A stretch of 11,101 nt of DNA from JAJPJX01 sp964568355 (GCA_964568355.1 CAZMRK010000421.1:1-11101), one strand, 5' to 3'. Positions 1 through 8,121 are shown, numbered from the stretch's first letter. Notes: generated by a model from the letters alone, not told the origin. Numbers and translations are program-made.

Positions 1-619
1 CAAACTCCCACCTCGGCGCCAGGCGGAGCGGAGCGGCCGAACCGCCGTGAAACCAGGCCGCCGCGCCGAAGCCGATCATGATTGCGCCGGCAGCATAGGT
101 AGCCAGGCCGCCCAGGTTATTCACCCACTTCCCGATGGAGAGGCCAACGAGATTGGTAATCAAACAGATCCAGAGGATGGCCAGGGAGGCGCCGACGACG
201 GTGGCTTTGTGCTGGGAGATCCCCAGGGAATAGCCCGCCATGGCTACCCCGGCCAGCAGCAGGTTGGGGAAATAGAAGAGATTGCTCAGCCAGTAGCACC
301 AGCCGCACAGAAAGCCGTGCCACTCCCCGAAAGTCTCCCGGGTCCAGATATAGATGCCGCCCTCTTCCGGAAACCGCGCGGAAAGCCGCGCGACCGCCAG
401 GGCGGAAGGAACGAAAAAGAGGAAGGCGGCGGCCAGCCACAGCGTGATCGAACTGGGGCCGGTCTGTGCCGCGGCCACCAGCCAGCGGATCCCGATGACC
501 GCCGCCAGATTGAACAGCACCAGGTCCCGCAGGCCCAGCTCGCGGCGCAGGGGGGTGCTCAGCGGCGCCCCCGGCGAGACCCTATAGCCAGTATTGCCAT
601 TGACCCGCGATGATAACAT
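1..619 (-). CDS. APC-family amino-acid permease, N-terminal part (cut by window edge)
   Basis: This is the first 206 codons of a membrane transporter; the gene continues beyond base 1. The translation has hydrophobic segments at about residues 32-52, 58-78, 101-129 and 140-160, with a fifth beginning near 172. It carries motifs I associate with the amino acid-polyamine-organocation (APC) superfamily: a first helix reading RDLVLFN...GIRW at 31-46, then AQTGPSS at 51-57 and PEEGGIYIWT at 84-93. A glutamate/GABA-antiporter-like or general amino-acid permease is most likely; the substrate cannot be read from this part. The ATG at 619-617 is the only ordinary start before the first helix. It puts the start 38 bases inside the upstream CPBP gene, and no Shine-Dalgarno sequence is visible, so translational coupling is plausible. 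The family is fairly sure; the exact start is less so. Confidence 0.85.
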   Translation of the reverse strand, partial: MLSSRVNGNTGYRVSPGAPLSTPLRRELGLRDLVLFNLAAVIGIRWLVAAAQTGPSSITLWLAAAFLFFVPSALAVARLSARFPEEGGIYIWTRETFGEWHGFLCGWCYWLSNLFYFPNLLLAGVAMAGYSLGISQHKATVVGASLAILWICLITNLVGLSIGKWVNNLGGLATYAAGAIMIGFGAAAWFHGGSAAPLRLAPRWEF

Positions 620-1268
620 GCGCGGCCAGGCAGGCATTGGTCACGGCGTGGGCCAGAATGCAATCGCCCAGGCTGCGGGTGCGGATCATCCACCAGTTAT
701 AGATCACCCCGGCCAGCAGTCCGACATCCCAATAGGGTCCGTGCTCGCAGGCGAACAGCAGGGCCACGCTCCAGAAAGAGCCGGCCGTATAGGCGCCCAG
801 CGGCAGCTTCCAAAAGCGCTTGTCGATGAGCCAGCGCAGCATCCAACTGCGCCAGAAAAGCTCCTCGATCACGGGTACAAGCAGGGCGCTGCCGGCCACG
901 CGCAACAACAGAAAGGCGTGGTCCGACTGCAACCCTCCCGGAAGCGAACTGCGAGCGCTTCCGGTGATGCTGTTTTCAAATAGCCAAAGGCTGCGATATC
1001 CGGGCCACAGCAGATCCGGCGCCACCCAGATGATCCAGACAGCAAACCCCACCATGATGCTCTGCCAGAACGCAACGGTCCGGAACGAGACGACGTTGCG
1101 GGAAAAAACCACAAACGTCAGACTGACCGCTACTACCCGCATCAGGTAGAGCGAGTCGTGTGAAAAAGGCAGGATCCGATCCACCGTCAGAAACAGCAGG
1201 AAGATCAGAAACGGAGCCACATATTGTACCGACGGGCGGTGGGTCTTAAGGTCGGCCAGCCAGCTCAC
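582..1268 (-). CDS. CPBP/CAAX-protease-related intramembrane metalloprotease
   Basis: A 228-residue polytopic membrane protein with the three CPBP (Abi/CAAX protease Rce1-like) motifs, numbered from the GTG start. Motif 1 is EELFWR with Glu135, Glu136 and Arg140; motif 2 is FACEH with His176; motif 3 is HAVTN with His207 and Asn211. These residues are expected to form the glutamate-activated or metal-dependent active site inside the membrane. The wording around them, such as PVIEELFWRSWMLRW and the C-terminal GQWQYW, resembles the 'CAAX prenyl protease-related' subgroup seen near exosortase/PEP-CTERM loci; that is from memory. No exosortase is present here. I chose GTG at 1268-1266 because it forms a GTGA overlap with the preceding stop and has AAGG just upstream. 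A TTG at 1292-1290 would add 8 residues but has no ribosome-binding site. The substrate is unknown. Confidence 0.85.
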   Translation of the reverse strand: MSWLADLKTHRPSVQYVAPFLIFLLFLTVDRILPFSHDSLYLMRVVAVSLTFVVFSRNVVSFRTVAFWQSIMVGFAVWIIWVAPDLLWPGYRSLWLFENSITGSARSSLPGGLQSDHAFLLLRVAGSALLVPVIEELFWRSWMLRWLIDKRFWKLPLGAYTAGSFWSVALLFACEHGPYWDVGLLAGVIYNWWMIRTRSLGDCILAHAVTNACLAAHVIIAGQWQYWL

Positions 1269-4200
1269 TTCACCTTGGCTCCGGTGATCCAATTCAGAAT
1301 CGTCTGATATTCGGGCGAGTTTTTCTCCCAGCGGACACCGCCGCCATGGGCAAGCCCCTTCCCAAGGGTACCCTCTGTTTCCGCGCTGGAGGTCGGTTTC
1401 CGCAGGATCAGGCTGTTCTCCGGATCGTTGAGATCTACTACATTCGCCACCGTACTATAGGTGGCATTGAACAACGTGTGCGTTGCATGGCAGTGGATAC
1501 AAGCGTATCCATCCTTACCCCGCTTTTCTAAGATCGGCTCTACGTAGGCGCGGAAATAGGCCTCGTCCGGCTTTCCATAACGGGCCGTCTTGGCGGTCGA
1601 CCGGGCGGCGGATCCGGCGGAAGCCGCACGACGCGGCAGGAAGGCTTTCACGATATCGGCCGATTCCGGCCGCCTGCGTTCGAGCGCCTGAAGCAGCGCC
1701 TGGTGGTCGGCGCCCGGCTCGCCGGAGATCTGGTTCACGCCCACCGCCGTCACGCTGCGGGAAAGCAAGGTGGCGTTGGTCGCCAGCCGCCGCATCTCCG
1801 GATCGGAAGAGTCCAGCAGGGGCAGCAGGGCGTGCGCAAACCGATCGCTGCTCTTGCCGAAGAACACGCTCTGCTCGATGTCGTTGCCGATTCGGTTGTA
1901 GACCGGCGGGGCCGGACGGCTGTGATCGGCGCTCAGGTCATAGACGTCGGCGCGGCGCATGGGGAACTCAGTCAGGCCGGCCAGCAGGATCTTTTTCTGA
2001 GACTCGCTGCCGGTTTCGAGAACCTGTGAGAATTTTCGCGAGAGCCGGTCCTCAATGGCCAGGCGGCCGCGAATGGCTCGTTCCCGGTCCGCCGGATCGT
2101 TCAGCAGAGGCACCCAATTGTTGTAGAGATAACGGATGTTCTCGTCCGCCAGATTGTAGATGCCCTCGCGCAGGTTCTGATTGACCCAGGGGTGCTGGGG
2201 AACGGCCATGGCACTCAAAAATGCATCCTCAATGCGGTCCTTCGAGCGCTCATCCGGAGTCCAGAACCAGTATTGCCAAAGACCTTTCAGCGCCAGCATA
2301 CGAACGGTGGGCAGGTCGTCGCTCACCCGTGCCACCAGGGCCTCTGCCACCTGGGGATCGTGGGCCAACGCGGAAAAATGGGTGGAGAAGATGCGCGCGG
2401 CGCCCCAGCGTACGCGGTCGTCAGAAGAAGCCAGTTGCCGCGTCAGCCACCCGGCGGGAGTGTCTTTGCGGCGGCTATAGACCTGACGGGCAGCCCAGGC
2501 GGCCGTACGCTGGACCACCTTGCTCTGGTCTCCCAGCCGCACGGCCAGAAGCTCCAGACTGGACCGCGAGGCCAGCCGGCCCAGCGCTTCCACGGCCTGC
2601 TGGCGGACCAGTACGTCGTTCGAAGCGGCTGCCAGCGTCAGTTGCTGCTCGAGCTTTGCCGAGGAGGGAGCATCCCAGATGCGATCCAGGTCCAGGAGCA
2701 GCTTGGCCGGATCGGTCGAGAGCTGCTCCGGATCGCCCTGCCAGCCCTTGGTCCGGCGCGGTTTGGGGTAGTAGGCGCTCAGCGCCAGCACCGCCATCTG
2801 CGTTTCGCGGAAGGGCGTGCGGAAATTCTCATAGGATTGCAGCGGATCCATCCAGCCGCCGAAGGCCTGCTGGCGCTCCAGCAGATAGTGGAGAGCCTTC
2901 GAAACCTGCGGATCGGACGCCGGAATGCCGGCCTCATGCAAAGCCCAGAGCGCGTGGCCGGTCTGGAATTCCACTTCCGGAGCTTTGGCGTCGAAGCGCA
3001 TGGCCCACTGGCCGTCCGGACGCTGGAGGGAGAGAATTCGCTCGGCGTTGCGGCGGATCTGCGCGGCATACTTCTGCCGGTCGATGTCGGCCAGGGCCAG
3101 CGTCTGGTAGCACAGATCCACCAGATTCTTGATGTGGTCCTGCTCGATCAGCGCCGCAACCGCCGGGTCATGCGTCACCCGCCAGGAATACCAGGCTACT
3201 TCGTACGTGCTGACCAGCGGCTGGTTGCCGTTGGTCTCATCGGGCGGCAGCTCTTTTCTATTTTTGTAGTAAATCTCCAGGTAACGCCGCACCCCTTCAT
3301 GGAACCATTCGCGCCGCTCGCCGGAGACCTCCTGCTCGAACAGGTCGAGCAGGACGGACATACGGCTCAGCACATTAGCCGGCGCGGAGATCACCCGCGC
3401 CCAGACCGCGCCCTGCTGCTCAAAGCCATAGAACGGTCGCGGATTGTTGTAGAAGCGCTCGGTCAGAAACTGTAACTGCTGTTTCTGGTGAACCGCATAG
3501 CCGTTGTGGACCGCGTAAAGCTGGGCGCGCTGGGAGAAGTGGGTAATATGGCAGGCCACGCACAGGGAGGTCTCCTGGTGAACGTTGGAGACGCGGTCCC
3601 AGATGCCGCCGCGGCGCGGGGTATTGGCGAGCCAGGAATCGCCGGCCCCCATGATATAGTCGACGGCCGTCTGGACCGCCTGCTGCGGATCGCTGTAGGG
3701 CGGCGGATCGTAGACGCGTGTGCGCAGTTTGTACTCGGGATGATTCGCCCGCACGCGGATATAGTAGGATCCCTTCTCCTTGAGGATGCGGGTGGTGAAC
3801 TTGTTCCCCGGCAGCGCCTGCACCTCGTGCGGCAGCGTGACCGGGTCCTCGCCTTCGTAATAGGGAACGGCCTTGCCGTCCTCGACGCGGAATACCGCCA
3901 CGTCCACCGGAATGTTGTCCCTTTCCGCCAGGTCCACCTGGAAGAAGACCAGCTTGGGCCGGTTCTCCTGAAACTCGACGCGGAACCAATCCACTCCGGT
4001 CTCTCCCTCCAGCACTTCCCGGGTAGAGAAGCCGGCCAGCGGTAAATAGGGAACATCGTCGGCCGAACCGAAGACGGATTCTCCCAGAGCTACCGCGTTG
4101 GCATCCTGCCAGCGGTTATTGGGCTCATGCTCCAGGTTGCGCGAGGCGGGCCAGCGATGCACCTCCAGCGAGTAGGTGGCCGGCCGGGCGAGCTTCGATA

Positions 4201-4561
4201 CGATGGCCAGGCTGACTTCCGCAGCGCCATCACGCGGCACGTGGAAGACCGCGAAGACATCCGGGTCACCCATGTGCAGGGTCTTGTGCATCAGTTCGGA
4301 ATGGCCCTGGGTCAGATCCACGCTGATGCGGGAATCATCCCCGAACACACGCGGCGTGCGGATGGAGAACAGCAGGCTGTAAGGGGTGCCGGCCTTCAGA
4401 TTGGGAATGGCAATCTTTCCGCTCTCGACCGGGCCGGTTTTCTTGAGGACCACCGGCAGCGAGTATGGATTCGCCGCCCACAGAGAGGCCGCCGTCGCCA
4501 GCAGCAGGCACGCCTCAATCCCAGTACTTTTCACCCTTGGCAAGGTTTGCTTTGACCACAT
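1265..4561 (-). CDS. Large secreted diheme cytochrome c protein with PPC-like, toroid-like and HEAT-like regions
   Basis: A 1098-residue protein of unknown function, probably exported by Sec: residues 1-29 have a basic start, a hydrophobic stretch (CLLLATAASLWA) and a likely cut after SLWA. Visible parts in order: a beta-rich PPC-like domain at about 141-285 (EHEPNN, DWFRVEF, SYYIRVR); a first haem site CVACH at 334-338; an alpha-helical region at about 360-600 with LQRPDGQW (512-519) and FGGWMDP (567-573), recalling prenyltransferase/squalene-cyclase toroid repeats; HEAT-like helical repeats at about 640-870; and a C-terminal cytochrome domain with CIHCH at 1021-1025 and HGGGVRWEK at 1072-1080, like the c-type domains of planctomycete and acidobacterial proteins. 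Haem attachment would occur in the periplasm. The ATG overlaps the upstream dehydratase gene by 47 bases; GTG at 4534 is an alternative start that keeps the signal peptide. Electron transfer or a structural role is inference. Confidence 0.8.
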   Translation of the reverse strand: MWSKQTLPRVKSTGIEACLLLATAASLWAANPYSLPVVLKKTGPVESGKIAIPNLKAGTPYSLLFSIRTPRVFGDDSRISVDLTQGHSELMHKTLHMGDPDVFAVFHVPRDGAAEVSLAIVSKLARPATYSLEVHRWPASRNLEHEPNNRWQDANAVALGESVFGSADDVPYLPLAGFSTREVLEGETGVDWFRVEFQENRPKLVFFQVDLAERDNIPVDVAVFRVEDGKAVPYYEGEDPVTLPHEVQALPGNKFTTRILKEKGSYYIRVRANHPEYKLRTRVYDPPPYSDPQQAVQTAVDYIMGAGDSWLANTPRRGGIWDRVSNVHQETSLCVACHITHFSQRAQLYAVHNGYAVHQKQQLQFLTERFYNNPRPFYGFEQQGAVWARVISAPANVLSRMSVLLDLFEQEVSGERREWFHEGVRRYLEIYYKNRKELPPDETNGNQPLVSTYEVAWYSWRVTHDPAVAALIEQDHIKNLVDLCYQTLALADIDRQKYAAQIRRNAERILSLQRPDGQWAMRFDAKAPEVEFQTGHALWALHEAGIPASDPQVSKALHYLLERQQAFGGWMDPLQSYENFRTPFRETQMAVLALSAYYPKPRRTKGWQGDPEQLSTDPAKLLLDLDRIWDAPSSAKLEQQLTLAAASNDVLVRQQAVEALGRLASRSSLELLAVRLGDQSKVVQRTAAWAARQVYSRRKDTPAGWLTRQLASSDDRVRWGAARIFSTHFSALAHDPQVAEALVARVSDDLPTVRMLALKGLWQYWFWTPDERSKDRIEDAFLSAMAVPQHPWVNQNLREGIYNLADENIRYLYNNWVPLLNDPADRERAIRGRLAIEDRLSRKFSQVLETGSESQKKILLAGLTEFPMRRADVYDLSADHSRPAPPVYNRIGNDIEQSVFFGKSSDRFAHALLPLLDSSDPEMRRLATNATLLSRSVTAVGVNQISGEPGADHQALLQALERRRPESADIVKAFLPRRAASAGSAARSTAKTARYGKPDEAYFRAYVEPILEKRGKDGYACIHCHATHTLFNATYSTVANVVDLNDPENSLILRKPTSSAETEGTLGKGLAHGGGVRWEKNSPEYQTILNWITGAKVK
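1266..1276 (-). promoter_or_regulatory. Ribosome-binding site and GTGA stop-start overlap for the CPBP gene
   Basis: On the minus strand AAGGTG (1276-1271) lies just before the GTG at 1268-1266. The last two bases of that GTG are the first two of the TGA stop (1267-1265) of the upstream diheme gene. This is a typical 4-base overlap for translational coupling and decides the start in favour of GTG over the upstream in-frame TTG. Confidence 0.55.
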
Positions 4562-5747
4562 CCCGATTCAACTCGATCCCCAGGCCGGGCTTGTCCGGCA
4601 CTGTGATATGCCCCTCTTGGACAATCGGGCCTTCGTGCAAAATGACGTCGTCCATCCAGTTGCGGCGGCCGATCAGCGTTTCGGCGGCTACGAAGTCCCG
4701 TACCGCCGCCGCCCAGTGGACCGTCGCCAGATTGCAGACGATGCTCCCGGTGTCATGCGCCGCCATCGGCAGATAGTACAGATCTGCCAGATCAGCGATC
4801 TTCTTAGACTCTAGCAAACCCCCGGTATTGCGGATATCGAGCTGGACGATATCGCACCCCTGGTTCAGGATGAAATCCTTAAATCCGTGGCGGCGGGCCA
4901 GATTCTCGCCGGTGCCGATGGGTACTTTGGAGGCGGCGGCCAGGCGCACCCAGCTTTCCGAAAAGTCGGGCGGCAGCGGATCTTCGAGCCAGAGCGGCTT
5001 GATCGGTTCGACGGCATCGGCAAGCTGGATCGCCGTCCGCAGGTCGTATTCCCAATGACAGTGCACGATCAGATCGTAATCCCACCCGATGGCATCGCGG
5101 CACATCTCGAAGCCCTGGCGGATCTCCCGCAATTCGCGGGAAGTCAGCAGACGATTGGAACGGTCGCGAGCGGCATCGGCGCGGGGATTGGAGCGCGGCG
5201 GGCCGAACTTGAATGCCGTCCATCCGGCCGGGTCGCTCTTCATCCGCGTGGCCCAGTCCTGGCAGGAGCTCTTATCGAGCAGAGTGTGGGGACCTTCGTC
5301 GTGATACACACGCACGCGGTCCCGATATTTGCCGCCCAGCAAGGTATGGACCGGAACGTTCAGCAGCTTGCCGGCCAGGTCCCAGAGCGCGATCTCGATG
5401 CCGCTTGCCGCTCGCAGCAGCATGTGGGCCGAGCCATCGGTACGCGCCGGCAGCCCCACATAGAGAGCCTCGATTTCCAGCGGATCCTTGCCGATGAAAT
5501 AGGGCCGCATATCGAGAATTCCCTCTTTCACCCCCACGCCCGGGCTGCCATAGGCCTCACCGATACCGAAGACTCCGGCATCGGTGAGCACCTTCACCAG
5601 CGTGTAGGTGCGCGGACCTTGCAGCACCATCACCTTGATATCGGTGATTTTGGCGCGCCCGCGCTCCGGGGTGGCCAGGGCATTGAACGCGGCCAGCGCG
5701 CCTCCGGCGGCGGCGGTCAGGAAACGGCGTCGGGTGAGTGAGTGCAT
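4515..5747 (-). CDS. Tat-exported mandelate racemase/muconate lactonizing (enolase superfamily) protein, probable sugar-acid dehydratase
   Basis: A 410-residue enolase-superfamily protein of normal family length plus a leader. The start TRRRFLTAAAGGALAAF (residues 5-21) is a twin-arginine signal, so the folded protein probably goes to the periplasm. The capping domain covers about 33-140, with the barrel after it. Expected second and third metal ligands are visible: Glu255 in LWLEDP and Glu281 in GTGEN. Asp304 and His331 fit the His-Asp catalytic pair of the galactonate/mannonate dehydratase type. The first ligand site reads H229-C-H231 where known relatives have Asp-x-His or Asp-x-Asn. The family abstracts a proton next to a carboxylate; dehydration of an aldonic acid is inferred mainly from the adjacent aldolase gene, 14 bases upstream. 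The ATG gives a complete Tat signal, but no clear Shine-Dalgarno sequence is seen. The substrate is unassigned. Confidence 0.88.
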   Translation of the reverse strand: MHSLTRRRFLTAAAGGALAAFNALATPERGRAKITDIKVMVLQGPRTYTLVKVLTDAGVFGIGEAYGSPGVGVKEGILDMRPYFIGKDPLEIEALYVGLPARTDGSAHMLLRAASGIEIALWDLAGKLLNVPVHTLLGGKYRDRVRVYHDEGPHTLLDKSSCQDWATRMKSDPAGWTAFKFGPPRSNPRADAARDRSNRLLTSRELREIRQGFEMCRDAIGWDYDLIVHCHWEYDLRTAIQLADAVEPIKPLWLEDPLPPDFSESWVRLAAASKVPIGTGENLARRHGFKDFILNQGCDIVQLDIRNTGGLLESKKIADLADLYYLPMAAHDTGSIVCNLATVHWAAAVRDFVAAETLIGRRNWMDDVILHEGPIVQEGHITVPDKPGLGIELNRDVVKANLAKGEKYWD

Positions 5748-5761
5748 GGCGGGCGAAGGGG

Positions 5762-6526
5762 TCAGGCCAATTGTTTGACCAGTTCCACGGCACGATCGTG
5801 CAGCATGGCGGTATCGTTGCTGCAGCCAAGGAAACGCATGCCGCGTTCTTTCCAGAACTGGGCCAGCCCGGCCGAGCGCGTCTGCGTGCCGGGGGCGACG
5901 CCGTGCCGGTCGCAGCTATCGCGCACCTTCTCCATGGCCTCCACCATCTTGGGATGTTGGAAATCGCCGGGCACACCCAGCGAGATGGAGAGGTCCGCAG
6001 GGCCTACCATCACCGCATCGACGCCGGGAACCGCCAGCAGTTCGTCGCGCATCTCCACCGCGCGTTTTGTTTCGATCTGAAAGACAATCAGCGTGTTGGC
6101 GTTCATGTGCTCGATGATCTGGGAGAAGGTGGCAGATTCATAATCGATCTGCACACCCGATAGTCCGAATCCGCGGATCCCTTCCGGGGGGAACTTGATC
6201 CAACTGATGGCCTTTTCGAGGAGTTCCGGCGATTCCACGCGCGGAAAAATGATACCCTGCGCACCGCAGTCGAGAGCGCGCGCCACCAGCGAATACTGCA
6301 TATCCCCCACCCGGACGATGGGGCACAGCCCGGCCGGCACCGCTACCCGGCAGATATCCTGCACCGTCTCCAGGTCGAAGCCGCCGTGCTCGGTATCGAG
6401 GAAAGCCCAGCGAAAACCGGCCGCGGCAAAGATTCGCGCCACCTCCGGAGACCGAAACTGTCCGAAACCGGTGCCCAGTTGGAGCTTGCCCTCCTTGAGG
6501 GCCTGTTTCACGTGATTGATGCGCAT
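5762..6526 (-). CDS. HpcH/HpaI-family aldolase (2-keto-3-deoxy-sugar-acid or 4-hydroxy-2-oxoheptanedioate aldolase type)
   Basis: A 254-residue class II aldolase with the usual length for the HpcH/HpaI family. These enzymes cleave 2-keto-3-deoxy acids to pyruvate plus an aldehyde with a divalent metal ion. Visible family landmarks are DTEHGGFD at 44-51 (His47 the likely base), Arg72 in VRVGD, GAQGIIFPRVES at 88-99, metal ligands Glu152 in QIET and Asp178 in VGPADLS. No signal peptide is present, so it should be cytoplasmic. Next to a dehydratase-like gene, RhmA-type (2-keto-3-deoxy-L-rhamnonate) or a related sugar-acid aldolase is more likely than an aromatic-degradation HpaI, but sequence alone does not settle it. 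The ATG is 5 bases after the bshC stop, without a clear Shine-Dalgarno sequence, so co-transcription and coupling with bshC are likely. Confidence 0.9.
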   Translation of the reverse strand: MRINHVKQALKEGKLQLGTGFGQFRSPEVARIFAAAGFRWAFLDTEHGGFDLETVQDICRVAVPAGLCPIVRVGDMQYSLVARALDCGAQGIIFPRVESPELLEKAISWIKFPPEGIRGFGLSGVQIDYESATFSQIIEHMNANTLIVFQIETKRAVEMRDELLAVPGVDAVMVGPADLSISLGVPGDFQHPKMVEAMEKVRDSCDRHGVAPGTQTRSAGLAQFWKERGMRFLGCSNDTAMLHDRAVELVKQLA

Positions 6527-6531
6527 GCGTA

Positions 6532-8109
6532 TTAGACTATCAGCAACCGGTGGTCGGGACAGTCCAATTGCACGTTTTGGTAAAGGTCGTCGATGAGCGA
6601 GAGGCCGTGTTTGGCGAGGAGCGGCAGGATGGAATAGAGGCGTTCCTGAAGGTGCCGGTGGGGATAGATCAGCCCGCTCAGCCAGGCTGCGTCGCGGCCG
6701 GCGCGTTCATCCCGCAGGAGTGACTCGCGGCCCACCTTCCGCTCCATTTTCCCGATCTGGTATTCGATCTTGCGGCGGTTTTTGGCAAGGGCTTCGGCCA
6801 GGCTGGCGTCGAAGCCCGCCAGGTCCCGCGCCAGACGGTCAAGCGCCGCCTGCACGGCGGAGCGGGCCTGTTCGAGCGTGCCGGCGAGCGCGGGCGGAAT
6901 CAGGCGGGCGGCGATCTTCTCCCGCAGGGCGTCCTCATTCTGGAAACAATCGGTCAACGCCAGTCGGTAACGGGCCAGCAGTTTCTGCGAGCGCTGGTCT
7001 AGCACGGTGAAGCCCGCCCGGTGCAGCGCCACGGGCATGCGCCCCAGGATGGCATCGTAGATGACACGCGACTGGGCCAGGTAGGCCAGTTCCGCCGGGC
7101 CGCCGACATACGCCACGGTCGGCAGGATGGAGTCCTGCACCACCGGCCGCAGGAGAGCGTTCGGGGAGAGTTCTGCGGCGCGATCGATCAGTTCCTCGGT
7201 AGTGAAGCGGCGGCCGTTGAGGAGGTAATCGCGGTCGTGCCGGCGCAAGGTCAGCCGGCGATCGTTTTCGAGCAGGAAAACCAGGGATGTGTGGGATTCC
7301 ACGTGTACCTGGGCATGGTAGCCGGCGGCTATCAGTTCCTTGCTACGCTCGATGACGCCCTGGGAGATCTCCGGCGCGGCGGCCAGCGCCCGGCCGATCG
7401 CCGGAGCCGCCAGTGCCCGGATCTCCGGGGACATCGGGTCGACGTGGATGAGGTCGTACTTCGCCAGCAGTACCTTCAGCAGCTCGCGAAAGGCCTCGCC
7501 CATGGTGCGGCCGGGCAGGTACGTTCTTTTCACCATGCCGGCCACTTCTTCGCCGCAAGGCAACCCCAAAAAGGTAGTGTGCAGCTCGTCCACCGGCGGA
7601 GCCGTCAGGCGCACGTGACCCACCGGCTGGCTGGAGGCGGCAGAGCCGTCCATCTCCAGCTTGCGTGGGCGCTGCTGGACGTCGAAGACCCAGGCGTGGT
7701 TGACCTCGGCGAAATCGTGATCCTCAGTCGCCAGCCAGAAGACCGGCACGGCAGGAATGCCGTCCTCCGTCAGGCGCCGGGCCAGAGCGACTGCGGTAAG
7801 AGCCTTGTAAATCGTATAAGCCGGTCCGGAAAACAGGCCCACCTGTTGGCCGGTGACGACAGCGACGGTTCCCGGTTGGCCCAAGCGCTCCAGGGCCCGG
7901 CTGCCGGGATTCTGAACGCGCAATGCCCGAACCAGGGCCGCGCGCCGATCACCCGGGAGATCGATCTTACTTGCGGCATCAGCATAAGTCGAGTGATCAG
8001 ATGGGGAATATGGATAAAATGAACTTACCCGGTCCGGATGATAAATCAGATCCGTAAATAGCCTGGAGGCGTTTGGCAGCTCAGTATACCGGATACAGGT
8101 GCATTCCAT
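6532..8109 (-). CDS. bshC: Bacillithiol biosynthesis cysteine-adding enzyme BshC
   Basis: A 525-residue protein, close to the usual BshC length of about 540. BshC adds cysteine to glucosaminyl-malate in the last step of bacillithiol synthesis, in the cytoplasm. Diagnostic stretches are VVTGQQVGLFSGPAYTIYK at 84-102, FWLATEDHDFAEVNH at 124-138, and VAYVGGPAELAY at 332-343. Residues about 405-460 are a charged helical stretch that fits the family's coiled coil. The N-terminal FYPYSP segment (31-36) also matches family members, which supports the ATG at 8109. The partner enzymes BshA and BshB are not in the window. It follows rseP after an 88-base gap and is followed 5 bases later by the aldolase gene, so it may head a separate unit. 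Bacillithiol production is inferred from this one gene. Confidence 0.93.
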   Translation of the reverse strand: MECTCIRYTELPNASRLFTDLIYHPDRVSSFYPYSPSDHSTYADAASKIDLPGDRRAALVRALRVQNPGSRALERLGQPGTVAVVTGQQVGLFSGPAYTIYKALTAVALARRLTEDGIPAVPVFWLATEDHDFAEVNHAWVFDVQQRPRKLEMDGSAASSQPVGHVRLTAPPVDELHTTFLGLPCGEEVAGMVKRTYLPGRTMGEAFRELLKVLLAKYDLIHVDPMSPEIRALAAPAIGRALAAAPEISQGVIERSKELIAAGYHAQVHVESHTSLVFLLENDRRLTLRRHDRDYLLNGRRFTTEELIDRAAELSPNALLRPVVQDSILPTVAYVGGPAELAYLAQSRVIYDAILGRMPVALHRAGFTVLDQRSQKLLARYRLALTDCFQNEDALREKIAARLIPPALAGTLEQARSAVQAALDRLARDLAGFDASLAEALAKNRRKIEYQIGKMERKVGRESLLRDERAGRDAAWLSGLIYPHRHLQERLYSILPLLAKHGLSLIDDLYQNVQLDCPDHRLLIV

Positions 8110-8121
8110 TGAAGGCTCGAT

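Noticed and set aside
47..613. Open frame of 188 codons on the plus strand at the left edge
   Set aside because: The minus strand here encodes clear permease helices. The plus translation is low-complexity and charged.
1269..1292. TTG start for the CPBP gene giving 8 more residues
   Set aside because: No ribosome-binding site is present, whereas the downstream GTG has AAGG and a 4-base stop-start overlap.
2192..3475. Open frame of 427 codons on the plus strand, inside the diheme gene
   Set aside because: It is antisense to a gene with clear signal peptide, haem motifs and repeats. Its translation has no recognisable domain, and long antisense frames are common in GC-rich DNA.
4887..5741. 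Open frame of 284 codons on the plus strand opposite the enolase-family gene
   Set aside because: It is a mirror of the real gene's codon pattern, with no domain and no upstream ribosome-binding site.
7021..8022. Open frame of 333 codons on the plus strand opposite bshC
   Set aside because: bshC on the other strand is unmistakable. The plus-strand translation is rich in Gly, Gln, Arg and His with no family resemblance.
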